Assembly: GCA_046582185.1 (NCBI GenBank)
Contig: JAYGEX010000010.1
Coordinates: 1-64,000, forward strand
Source: GCA-002726655 sp046582185
GTDB taxonomy: Bacteria > Pseudomonadota > Gammaproteobacteria > Pseudomonadales > Azotimanducaceae
DNA length: 64,000 nucleotides
Direction of reading: 5' to 3'
Part shown: positions 1 to 7,589 of the stretch, piece after piece
How positions within the stretch are numbered: position 1 is the first letter of the stretch
Layout of the letters: each line of letters begins with the position of its first letter
Made by a program: the position numbers and the translations under genes
Notes under the pieces: generated by a model
The model's database searches: none
Seen by the model: the letters and a program-made list of their open reading frames with translations, nothing else
What the model was told of the DNA's origin: nothing

Positions 1-201
1 AAATATCATTAAAAATCATGTTGTTAACATACTTAGTTATGAATCAATGTAAACAAGCTAGTATCAACAGTCGAATTACCCAATTCAGCTATTTTGATTC
101 ATTTCTAATGTATAAACCCGAAAAAGATGACTAACGGCAGCAATTCCCAACTGTAGAGACATGAACCAGGAGATGAGACAGAGAGCCTTTACTCACCCTG
201 T
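1..201. other. Left edge, no gene recognised
   Basis: This AT-rich stretch lies downstream of aroB, which ends at 202 on the minus strand. I see no convincing reading frame, RNA gene or strong terminator in it. In pseudomonads a damX-like gene usually follows aroB; if it is present here it starts beyond the window. Confidence 0.5.
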
Positions 202-1302
202 CTATTCACAGAGCGCCGATTTCGCCTGCAGAGACTCCAGTAGCAGCGCCTGATCTGTTCCATCGACAATCGAAACTTCACCAATAGACTCAACCAATAT
301 TAGCCGTATTCCCCGATCGGTTGCCTTTTTGTCTATTTCCATCAGGGAGATGAACCGGTCCGCTGTTAGCCCCTCAGGAGGACTTACAGGCAATAGAAAC
401 CGGCCTACCAGAGATTTTATGCGCCCTGCATCTTGCTGCGATATCCTGCCGCTGCGCATAGATAAATCGGCAGCAAGGACCAGGCCTGCTGCTACCGCCT
501 CGCCGTGGAGCCACTTGCCATAACCTTCATTGGTCTCTATTGCATGGCCAAAAGTATGTCCGAGATTTAAGGTAGCCCGGGCACCTTGTTCTTTCTCGTC
601 TGCGGAGACAACTTCAGCCTTGATTTCACAGCTGCGCTTTATCGCATGTCGAATCGCAGCATCTTCCAGCGCCAGCAGGTCGTCAACATGATCTTCCAAC
701 CATCGAAAAAATTCGGCATCGGCAAGCACACCGTGTTTAATAACTTCTGCAAGCCCAGCACTAAGCTCACGAGCAGGCAAAGTCTTAAGTGTAGAAGTAT
801 CGATTATGACGGCCTGAGGTTGGTGGAAAGCGCCAATCATGTTTTTACCAAGGGCATGATTAACTGCGGTCTTGCCGCCAACGGAGGAATCTACCTGTGC
901 TAACAAAGTTGTCGGAACTTGAACAAAATCTACGCCTCGCTGATAGCTGGCCGCCGCAAAGCCGGCTGTATCACCCACAACGCCACCGCCCAGGGCGAAA
1001 ATAGTGGTACTCCTATTATGTTTTTGAACTAACAATTCTGTAAGAACCTGTTCAAAAGATTCCAGGGTCTTAAATTGCTCACCATCTGAGAGCTGAATTA
1101 CATCACAGTCAATGCCATCAAGGGATTTCAGAAGTCTATCAAGATAGAGAGGCGCAACAGTCTCATTGGTAACGATAAAAGCCCTATCCCCATTCACCAC
1201 TGAATGGAGGAGATCTGAATCTGTCATCAGGCCTGGGCCGATATGAATTTCATAGGAGTCAGGACCCAGGTCCATGATCACAACATCACGATTTAAGTTC
1301 AT
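202..1302 (-). CDS. aroB: 3-dehydroquinate synthase
   Basis: AroB is the cytosolic, NAD- and divalent-metal-dependent second enzyme of the shikimate pathway, converting DAHP to 3-dehydroquinate. The protein has 366 residues, the usual length. It shows the nucleotide-binding GGGVVGD motif near residue 105, the PTTLLAQVDSSVGGK block, and the metal ligands in EVIKHGVL, HTFGHAIE and HGEAVAAG. It begins at an ATG with a weak purine-rich leader. It follows aroK by 35 bp on the same strand, so the two are probably cotranscribed downstream of the pil genes, as in pseudomonads. Confidence 0.97.
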   Translation of the reverse strand: MNLNRDVVIMDLGPDSYEIHIGPGLMTDSDLLHSVVNGDRAFIVTNETVAPLYLDRLLKSLDGIDCDVIQLSDGEQFKTLESFEQVLTELLVQKHNRSTTIFALGGGVVGDTAGFAAASYQRGVDFVQVPTTLLAQVDSSVGGKTAVNHALGKNMIGAFHQPQAVIIDTSTLKTLPARELSAGLAEVIKHGVLADAEFFRWLEDHVDDLLALEDAAIRHAIKRSCEIKAEVVSADEKEQGARATLNLGHTFGHAIETNEGYGKWLHGEAVAAGLVLAADLSMRSGRISQQDAGRIKSLVGRFLLPVSPPEGLTADRFISLMEIDKKATDRGIRLILVESIGEVSIVDGTDQALLLESLQAKSALCE

Positions 1303-1337
1303 AGATTCTCTATCTTCTTGGAAAGCAGCACGCTGCG

Positions 1338-1877
1338 CTAGTCCTGAACCAAATCATCGTCTTTGAGATGATGCAGTATAGTTGCAACTGTTTTACGGCT
1401 GTTACTATCGCCAACAAATACTTTAAAGTCCGCTACTTCACTGTACATTGGGCCGCGAATATCTTTGAGCTCAGATAGGACTTTTCGATGATCAACATTC
1501 TGTAGCAGTGGCCGTTTCTTGTCTTTTTCGGTACGTTTTATTTGTGTTTCAAGGGAGGTATCCAGAAAGACGACAATGCCCCGAGACTGTAAGTGAATCC
1601 GATTAGACTTTCTCAGTACCGAGCCACCGCCCGTGGCCAACAAAATCCCTTCTCTTTGGGTAAGTTCGTCAATAACGCTACTCTCCCTATCACGAAATTT
1701 ATTTTCACCTTCAACATCAAATATCCAGGTTATCTCGGCCCCTGCCTTTTTTTCGATTTCCTGATCAGAGTCGATGAATTGCAAGCCCAGCTCCCGCGCA
1801 AGCAACTTGCCAATCGTCGTTTTACCGACGGCCATGGGTCCGACAAGAAATAGGTTTTTACTCTTTGATAGGCGCAT
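1338..1877 (-). CDS. aroK: Shikimate kinase
   Basis: AroK phosphorylates shikimate with ATP to give shikimate 3-phosphate in the cytosol. The 179-residue protein has the Walker A loop GPMAVGKTT at residues 13-21, slightly changed from the common GPMGAGKS/T. The shikimate-binding residues are in FIDSDQEIE, FRDRE and ATGGGSV, and the lid is the KRPLL segment. It sits between pilQ and aroB on the minus strand, 142 bp after pilQ. That gap carries a strong hairpin, which may uncouple aroKB levels from the pilus genes. Confidence 0.97.
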   Translation of the reverse strand: MRLSKSKNLFLVGPMAVGKTTIGKLLARELGLQFIDSDQEIEKKAGAEITWIFDVEGENKFRDRESSVIDELTQREGILLATGGGSVLRKSNRIHLQSRGIVVFLDTSLETQIKRTEKDKKRPLLQNVDHRKVLSELKDIRGPMYSEVADFKVFVGDSNSRKTVATILHHLKDDDLVQD

Positions 1878-1978
1878 GTATCAGTGATAGTTCGTTACGG
1901 GAGGTAAATTACGCCGCGGGATGATGGCCCCGGCATCGTACTTAAGTTAGTGCCATTCTATAACAATCTTGATAATCG

Positions 1979-2010
1979 GAAACCGGGAAGCCTCGGGGCT
2001 TCGCGGTTTC
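1979..2010. terminator. Strong hairpin between pilQ and aroK
   Basis: A 14-position stem with a single mismatch closes on a four-base loop: left arm 1979-1992, right arm 1997-2010. It begins 9 bp after the pilQ stop. Neither strand has a clear T-run after it, so it may be a 3'-end stabiliser, an attenuator or a weak terminator rather than a full intrinsic terminator. Stem is seen directly; the role is inferred. Confidence 0.55.
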
Positions 2011-2019
2011 GGCAACAGT

Positions 2020-4134
2020 TTATCGATCCGTCAGTGAATCTTTAATAATACGAGGTGTGATGAAGATCAATAGTTCCTGCTTCCGTTCGGTCTTTATGGT
2101 TCTTCGAAATAAAACACCAACGTAAGGAAGATCACCAAGCCACGGTGTTTTCGTCACAGATTCTGCCACCCCGGTGGTAAAAATCCCGCCAAGAACAATG
2201 GTATCACCATTGTTAACCAAGACCTGTGTCTCAACGGAGTTGGTGTTAATGCTTGGTACACCCTGGGGGCTGATGTCACCCACTTCATCAGATGTGACCT
2301 TCAATTCCATAATGATTCTGTCGTCCGGCGTGATCTGAGGCCTCACCTCGAGACCCAGAACGGCCTCAGCAAAGGAAGTGGTGGTTGCGCCACTTGATGA
2401 GGCTTCCTGATAGGGAATTTTTGTACCTGACGAAACACTAGCCTTCTGTTTATCGGCGGTGATGACCTTTGGCCGGGCAATAGTTTCCACAGTGCCCTCT
2501 GACTCTCTCGCAGACAGTTCGAGTTCCAGGAGGTAATTGCTGTCAACAATACCTACTGCAAACGCAGATGCATCAACCCCCGCAACACCCAGGTCGATGA
2601 CCAGATGCTCAGGGCTTGTAAAATCAATGGGCCCACCAGACACTTGTCCATCCCGAACCTCGCCTACGGTTGTCAGCGAGCCACCAGTTTGTGTCAGGAT
2701 AGAGCCGTCATCATGATATCCGGTAGAAAATCCACCCCAGCGTACACCAATGGAGCGGCCAAAACTGGACGACGCTGTAACAATTCTTGCCTCGATTAAC
2801 ACTTGTCGAACTGGCACGTCTAACTTATCAAGCACTTGACGAAATTCATTAATCTTTGCGGTGGTTTCCGTCAGGATAATTGAATTAGTGCGCTCATCAA
2901 CAATAACTGATCCCCGGGCGGAAAGAACACCTTCAGCATCAGTACTGGACTGAAACAGGTCAAATATCTCCGTGGCAATAGCATATTTTACCTTAATAAA
3001 CTCAGTTCTTAGCGGAGCGAGCTCAGATATCTGCTTTCGGCTCTCAAGCTCAAGCTTCTCCCGTGCTGCGAGCTCTGCAGCAGGCGCAATCATTAACACA
3101 TTGCCGACCAGGCGCTTATCAAGTCCTTTGGTCTTCATAATAATTTCAAGAGCTTGATCCCAGGGCACATTCTTTAGCCTTAATGTAATTCGCCCCCCAA
3201 CAGTATCGCTAGCAACAAGGTTTAAATCGGTAAAGTCAGCGATCAACTGCAAAACAGAGCGAATCTCAATGTCCTGAAAATTAAGAGACAGCTTTTCACC
3301 CCTGTAGCGGAAGACATTATCTTCGGTGCCATCCTGTCCAATACCTCCCAGAGGTTTCACTTCCAAGGTGAACAAATTATCAGCCTGATAAGCCAGGTAG
3401 TCATATTCACCTGTAGGCGTAATAATCAGAATCGAATTGTCGGATTCAGGGAGAGAATCAACTGTCAATACTGGTGTCGCAAAATCCGACACATCCAATC
3501 TTCGCTGAAGTTTCTCTGGTATAAAAGTATCCATGAATTCAACCTTGATGTTGCCGCCCTGGCTGCTAACATCGATGCCAATGCCTGGATCGGATAGCCT
3601 AACAATAATTCTACCCTCACCATTTTCTCCACGGCGAAAATCTATCTCCACGATCTGAGGTATGTTTCTCTCATTGCTCTGTGGTGCACTCGTGAACGAA
3701 CTTGATAGATCAATAGCAGCAAGGCCGCTAGAGTTTTGATCGAGGCCAATCAGCACATACAAAGAACTACCTTCTATTCGTGTCGTATAGGCTTCAAGTT
3801 CCGTTAGAGACACAATAACCCGCGTTCGATCACCAGCTTCCACCACCGTAACACTTCGTGCATTGCCACCACCAAGAGGATGATATTTACTGGACAAACC
3901 ACTTGAGACGCCTATCAGGTCGAGCGATATCCTCGCAGGTTGTTCTATCGTATATCCAGTCGGCAACGGAGGAACACCATCAAACATCATCCGAATTTCA
4001 ACTTTGCCACCTGGCAGTGATGAAAATTCAATATCCTCCATTATCACATCGGCTACAGCAGATGTGCCGAAGATGCCAAAGGCAATGATCGCCAGATACT
4101 TTCGAACGCCCATCCAATATTTCCCTGCAGTCAC
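2020..4134 (-). CDS. pilQ: Type IV pilus secretin PilQ
   Basis: PilQ forms the outer-membrane secretin pore through which the type IV pilus is extruded. The 704-residue product starts with a signal peptide ending near TSAVADV. Two AMIN-type segments follow, then an STN/secretin N0 domain (LNFQDIEIRSVLQLIADFT), an N1 domain and the C-terminal secretin domain. The secretin signature VNNGDTIVLGGIF and the terminal TPWLGDLPYVGVLFRR block are clear. The assigned start is GTG at 4132-4134; an in-frame ATG seven codons later is an alternative. It is the last gene of the pilMNOPQ operon. Confidence 0.96.
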   Translation of the reverse strand: MTAGKYWMGVRKYLAIIAFGIFGTSAVADVIMEDIEFSSLPGGKVEIRMMFDGVPPLPTGYTIEQPARISLDLIGVSSGLSSKYHPLGGGNARSVTVVEAGDRTRVIVSLTELEAYTTRIEGSSLYVLIGLDQNSSGLAAIDLSSSFTSAPQSNERNIPQIVEIDFRRGENGEGRIIVRLSDPGIGIDVSSQGGNIKVEFMDTFIPEKLQRRLDVSDFATPVLTVDSLPESDNSILIITPTGEYDYLAYQADNLFTLEVKPLGGIGQDGTEDNVFRYRGEKLSLNFQDIEIRSVLQLIADFTDLNLVASDTVGGRITLRLKNVPWDQALEIIMKTKGLDKRLVGNVLMIAPAAELAAREKLELESRKQISELAPLRTEFIKVKYAIATEIFDLFQSSTDAEGVLSARGSVIVDERTNSIILTETTAKINEFRQVLDKLDVPVRQVLIEARIVTASSSFGRSIGVRWGGFSTGYHDDGSILTQTGGSLTTVGEVRDGQVSGGPIDFTSPEHLVIDLGVAGVDASAFAVGIVDSNYLLELELSARESEGTVETIARPKVITADKQKASVSSGTKIPYQEASSSGATTTSFAEAVLGLEVRPQITPDDRIIMELKVTSDEVGDISPQGVPSINTNSVETQVLVNNGDTIVLGGIFTTGVAESVTKTPWLGDLPYVGVLFRRTIKTERKQELLIFITPRIIKDSLTDR

Positions 4135-4183
4135 TTGTTCTGTCTCTGTGAGTGCGAGTTTACCCCCATAAATCTAACGGTCA

Positions 4184-4765
4184 TCAGTTAAGACCTTTGA
4201 TTTCGATAGTTCTTGGTCTTCTTAGCCAACCACTGGCTCCGTCGCTAACAATTTCAATAATGTCAATTCTGGCATCATTAATACTCTCTATTTGGCCCCA
4301 CTGGGTGCCAATAAAATCCCCTACTTGCACCCGGTGCACACCAGCAGAGTCATCTCGAATCAGCGCCCACGTTTCATTCTGTTGCTGCAAAGTGCCTACC
4401 ATGGAAAGCGATGCGATGCTAAATCGCTCCAAGTACTGCTTCACGTGGTTTCTCGGTGGCTTAACGCCAATATTTTTCTTTTTTGATTCAGATATGGTCG
4501 GGCGAACTACCGGCGCTTCAAATGGACTTCGTAAATTTGCCGCGCCATATGCAAACGGTCGGTATGGCTCAAATTCAGGCAAAGGTGCAATTTGGCCTCT
4601 TGGTTTATTTTCGACTTCCTTCATGAACGCTCGAATATCGGCATTCTGATCGCCACTGGAGCAGCCAGCCATAAACAATATTATGCAAAGCACGAAGCGA
4701 AGGTTAAGCAGCCCAAGTGGGTTGGAACTTAGCCCGACGGTTAGATTGACAGTTCGTCTATTCAC
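4184..4765 (-). CDS. pilP: Type IV pilus assembly lipoprotein PilP
   Basis: PilP is the inner-membrane lipoprotein that links the PilN/PilO heterodimer to the PilQ secretin. The 193-residue protein has a lipobox ending FMAGC, predicting lipidation at Cys35. A proline-rich linker follows (residues 50-80), then the small beta-domain with WALIRDDSAGVHRVQVGDFIG. The start is GTG at 4763-4765, two bases after the pilO stop codon, implying translational coupling. The 35-residue leader is rather long, so the true start may lie further in. Confidence 0.92.
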   Translation of the reverse strand: MNRRTVNLTVGLSSNPLGLLNLRFVLCIILFMAGCSSGDQNADIRAFMKEVENKPRGQIAPLPEFEPYRPFAYGAANLRSPFEAPVVRPTISESKKKNIGVKPPRNHVKQYLERFSIASLSMVGTLQQQNETWALIRDDSAGVHRVQVGDFIGTQWGQIESINDARIDIIEIVSDGASGWLRRPRTIEIKGLN

Positions 4766-4767
4766 CT

Positions 4768-5415
4768 CTAACCACGCTCATCGTTGTATCGATACGTTTT
4801 TGCGAGAATTGACATACGAAGAAGCCCGCCAGATGGCTCACCACCTTGTTGTTTTGCCCGGCGACGTCGTTCAGGCTGTATTGTGAAATCGTGCAAAGTT
4901 ACAATTCTTGATAAATCTGCTACGTCGCTAACAAATGATCCCAGGGCGTGGTAACTACCGGTAACTACGATCTGAATAGGCTTTTCGATATAAAACTCAT
5001 GTAGCTGTTCGGGCTGAAGATCGATAGTACTGAAGGCCAGGCCATTCTTAAGACCTACCAAGGTAATGTCTTCAATCAGACCAGGTATTTCGGTATCGGA
5101 TGGCAATTGGCGCAGGATGGCATCGAACGACTCTTTCATCTCTTTTTGCTGAATTCGGTAATTTTCCAGATGGGCTGCTTCAAAAAACTTCTTTTCATAG
5201 TCCTCTCGCAGCTGAACCTCAGTTCTTTGTACTTTAGACAGATCCTCTTGCAGGTTCGTAATGTGCAAGAAATAACCAAGCGCAAGGGCAGCCACAAAAG
5301 CAAGAACCCACATGATGATCTTGATTGCCATTGGCCAGGAGCCAACGCTATTGAAATCATTTAGCTGGTCAACATCAAAACTCTTAATGCTATCCAGAAG
5401 ATCTTGCATAGCCAT
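4768..5415 (-). CDS. pilO: Type IV pilus inner-membrane protein PilO
   Basis: PilO pairs with PilN in the inner membrane to form the alignment complex of the type IV pilus. The 215-residue product has one transmembrane helix at about residues 30-50, a coiled coil at 53-95, and a ferredoxin-like periplasmic domain containing LPSDTEIPGLIEDITLVG and the VTGSYHALGSFVSDVADLSRI segment. It lies two bases after pilN and two bases before pilP. An internal ATG two codons in is a possible start. Confidence 0.94.
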   Translation of the reverse strand: MAMQDLLDSIKSFDVDQLNDFNSVGSWPMAIKIIMWVLAFVAALALGYFLHITNLQEDLSKVQRTEVQLREDYEKKFFEAAHLENYRIQQKEMKESFDAILRQLPSDTEIPGLIEDITLVGLKNGLAFSTIDLQPEQLHEFYIEKPIQIVVTGSYHALGSFVSDVADLSRIVTLHDFTIQPERRRRAKQQGGEPSGGLLRMSILAKTYRYNDERG

Positions 5416-5417
5416 TG

Positions 5418-5984
5418 CTACTCAGCCTCCGTCTTCTTTGGCACACTTTGTTCAACGCTTAGCGAAAACTGACTCGCCTGTGGGCCGTAATCCTTATCCG
5501 CATTAATTGCTGTTACGTTTGGCTTATCGAACCAGCCAGAATCTGAAAAATTACGTAATTGGCTGGAGATGTTATTATTAGATTCAGCGACTCCCTGAAT
5601 CGCGAGTTCTTTGCCAATCAACTCCAGGTTGAAGAAGAACACTCTTGGCGCTAACTGTCTGGCTAGTTCGTCAAACAATCGTACAATAATTGGCCTGTTG
5701 CCTTGCAGTTCCTGAATAACCTTCATCCTCGATAGAAGCTCATTTCTCTTTTGCTGCAGCAACTTAATTTCGTCGGTCCGACCTTCCAGAATCTTAATTT
5801 CCTTACCCAGAAATTGATTTTTAGACGTCTGGACATCTATTGAATTGTTGTAAAAACGGTCAAAGCCCCCGACTATCACGCCAGCCAGCAGGAGAGTCCC
5901 AACAAGTATATTAAGGAACTCTTTCTTCTCTTTCTCTCGGCGTTCTTCACGCCAAGGAAGTAGATTGATTTTTATGTCAGCCAT
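5418..5984 (-). CDS. pilN: Type IV pilus assembly protein PilN
   Basis: PilN is the bitopic partner of PilO. Its cytoplasmic N-terminus binds PilM, and the conserved motif INLLPWREERRE is present at residues 6-17. A transmembrane helix at about 24-42 and a periplasmic coiled coil (residues 50-95) follow. The length, 188 residues, is normal for the family. It sits 47 bp after pilM and just before pilO, in the canonical order. The acidic/glutamate-rich end after residue 170 is unremarkable. Confidence 0.95.
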   Translation of the reverse strand: MADIKINLLPWREERREKEKKEFLNILVGTLLLAGVIVGGFDRFYNNSIDVQTSKNQFLGKEIKILEGRTDEIKLLQQKRNELLSRMKVIQELQGNRPIIVRLFDELARQLAPRVFFFNLELIGKELAIQGVAESNNNISSQLRNFSDSGWFDKPNVTAINADKDYGPQASQFSLSVEQSVPKKTEAE

Positions 5985-6031
5985 TTGCTAACACGTCCCC
6001 CGTTCTATTCTCGTATTAGTTGCAGCTCGCA

Positions 6032-7105
6032 TCAGTCGAAGCTCCGGAGCGCCAGGCCGCATGCAATCATTAATGCCGGTGCATCGTTACTCAGATTCGC
6101 TTCATTCACCTTGGAAGACAAGGACATATTGACAAACGGATTCGCAATGGAACAAGGCGTTCCTAATTTGGCAGCAACCATATCTGCAAGCCCATCTATG
6201 GAGGAAGTCCCGCCAGCCAGAATAATATGATCGACGTCATCATAAGCGCTGGAGGAATAAAAGAACTGCAAGGATCTTGTCACCTGCTGAACCACGGCCT
6301 CTTTAAAGGGTGTTAAAACTTCAGTTTCATAGTCATCCGGAAGACCGCCCTGTTTTTTGGCAAGCCCTGCTTCTTCAACAGACAAACTATATCTTCGCTG
6401 AATCTCTTCGGTGAGCTGCTTGCCACCAAATAACTGTTCACGAGTATACGGCGCGCCAACACCCGTAAGTACACTCAGGGTTGTCATGGTCGCACCGATA
6501 TCAATGATGGCAACTATCTGGTCTTCGGCCTCCTCCCCTTCAGAGGTGAAATCAGCCCGAACCAGCTCAAAGGCACGCTGTATACAATGCGCTTCGATAT
6601 CAACGACCTTGGCTTTTAAGCCGCCTATTTCCAATGCAGCTTCGCGCATCTCAACGTTCTCACGCCGACAGGCTGCCAGCAAAACTTCAATCTGCTCATC
6701 GCTTCGCGGCGACAAACCCTGCACTTCAAAATCCAGGGAAACTTCGTCTAATGGATAGGGAATATATTGGTCAGCTTCGACCTGAATCTGGTTTTCCATT
6801 TCATCATCAGAAAGGCTTGCACCCATCTCGATGGTTTTGGTGATAACCGCTGAACCGGCAACAGCAACAGCGGCAAATTTTACCTTGGTCTTGCAACGCT
6901 CGATCAATCGCTGGATGGCTTCACCCACGCCTTCGACGTCGCTGATATTTTTTTCCACAACAGCATTTTCCGGAAGCGGTTCAACACCATAACTCTCTAC
7001 CTGGTATTCATTTCCGGAACGACTCAACTCCAACAACTTCACTGACGTGGAACTAATGTCCAGTCCGAGCATGCTGTTTGTTCCCTTGCGGAGAAAGCCA
7101 AACAC
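6032..7105 (-). CDS. pilM: Type IV pilus assembly ATPase-like protein PilM
   Basis: PilM is an actin/FtsA-fold cytoplasmic protein that binds nucleotide and docks on the PilN N-terminus. The 357-residue protein shows the phosphate-1 loop LGLDISSTSVKLLEL, the phosphate-2 segment IIDIGATMTTLSVL, and the adenosine motif ILAGGTSSIDGL. The start is GTG at 7103-7105, supported by AGGA seven bases upstream. It is the first gene of pilMNOPQ and is divergent from ponA, which is the classic arrangement. Its promoter must lie in the 484-bp gap 7106-7589. Confidence 0.96.
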   Translation of the reverse strand: MFGFLRKGTNSMLGLDISSTSVKLLELSRSGNEYQVESYGVEPLPENAVVEKNISDVEGVGEAIQRLIERCKTKVKFAAVAVAGSAVITKTIEMGASLSDDEMENQIQVEADQYIPYPLDEVSLDFEVQGLSPRSDEQIEVLLAACRRENVEMREAALEIGGLKAKVVDIEAHCIQRAFELVRADFTSEGEEAEDQIVAIIDIGATMTTLSVLTGVGAPYTREQLFGGKQLTEEIQRRYSLSVEEAGLAKKQGGLPDDYETEVLTPFKEAVVQQVTRSLQFFYSSSAYDDVDHIILAGGTSSIDGLADMVAAKLGTPCSIANPFVNMSLSSKVNEANLSNDAPALMIACGLALRSFD

Positions 7106-7589
7106 TATGATTTCCTATTTAGTTCACACACTTAACGATCTTCCTTGCAATTAGGCATTAAATAACACCTTTTGACTAATCGCAAACAATTTAAATGAAA
7201 TACATCTCGTAATCCTTTCATTTTACACAACTTTTTCCCCCTGGAACCCTGTATATTTTAACCGGGCGTAAGCTCGAAAACACAACACCTTGTGTCCTAC
7301 CCTACCGAAAAGCACAAGTTTGACACTAATGAAGCTGGTTCCTGTCTATAAAGCACATGATTTGAACAAAAAACACAGAGCCAAATTATTGTTAGCGTTG
7401 CAAAACAATCTCTTACGAAGGAACGTCGGACTCGCGCACGAGCCCCAGCGGACTTAGAATACGGACGAGAAAAAGCTAGACCCTATTATCATCAGGGGCT
7501 AGTCATTATAATCGGATTTGCAGGGCTTCGAACCTCACCATTCGTTGCCAAATACGTAAATCCATTCATTTCTTTTCTAATTTTCAAAT
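7106..7589. other. pilM-ponA divergent intergenic region
   Basis: This 484-bp gap separates the divergent pilM and ponA genes. It carries a copy of a dispersed element (7334-7477), directly followed by a seven-base-pair hairpin (arms 7478-7484 and 7494-7500, one mismatch). A TATAAT hexamer at 7507-7512 is a candidate -10 box for ponA, although no good -35 box is 17 bp upstream. I see no protein-coding gene here. Confidence 0.5.
7334..7477 (+). repeat. Dispersed ~130-145 bp element, copy 1
   Basis: This segment aligns with two others at 39611-39738 and 40468-40601. Shared landmarks in order are GTTCCTGTC, ACATGATTT, TTATTGTTAG, TTACNAAGGAACG and CGGNCTTAGAAT. The distance from the left end to the TTAC block is 76-77 bases in all three. 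Copy 1 carries about 15 extra bases before the CTTAGAAT block. Its two ends form an imperfect terminal inverted repeat (about 12 of 19 positions). It may be a MITE remnant or a structured RNA. Confidence 0.6.

Noticed and set aside
6411..6758. 115-codon plus-strand frame inside pilM
   Set aside because: It is opposite the conserved pilM gene and has biased composition; no ribosome-binding site.
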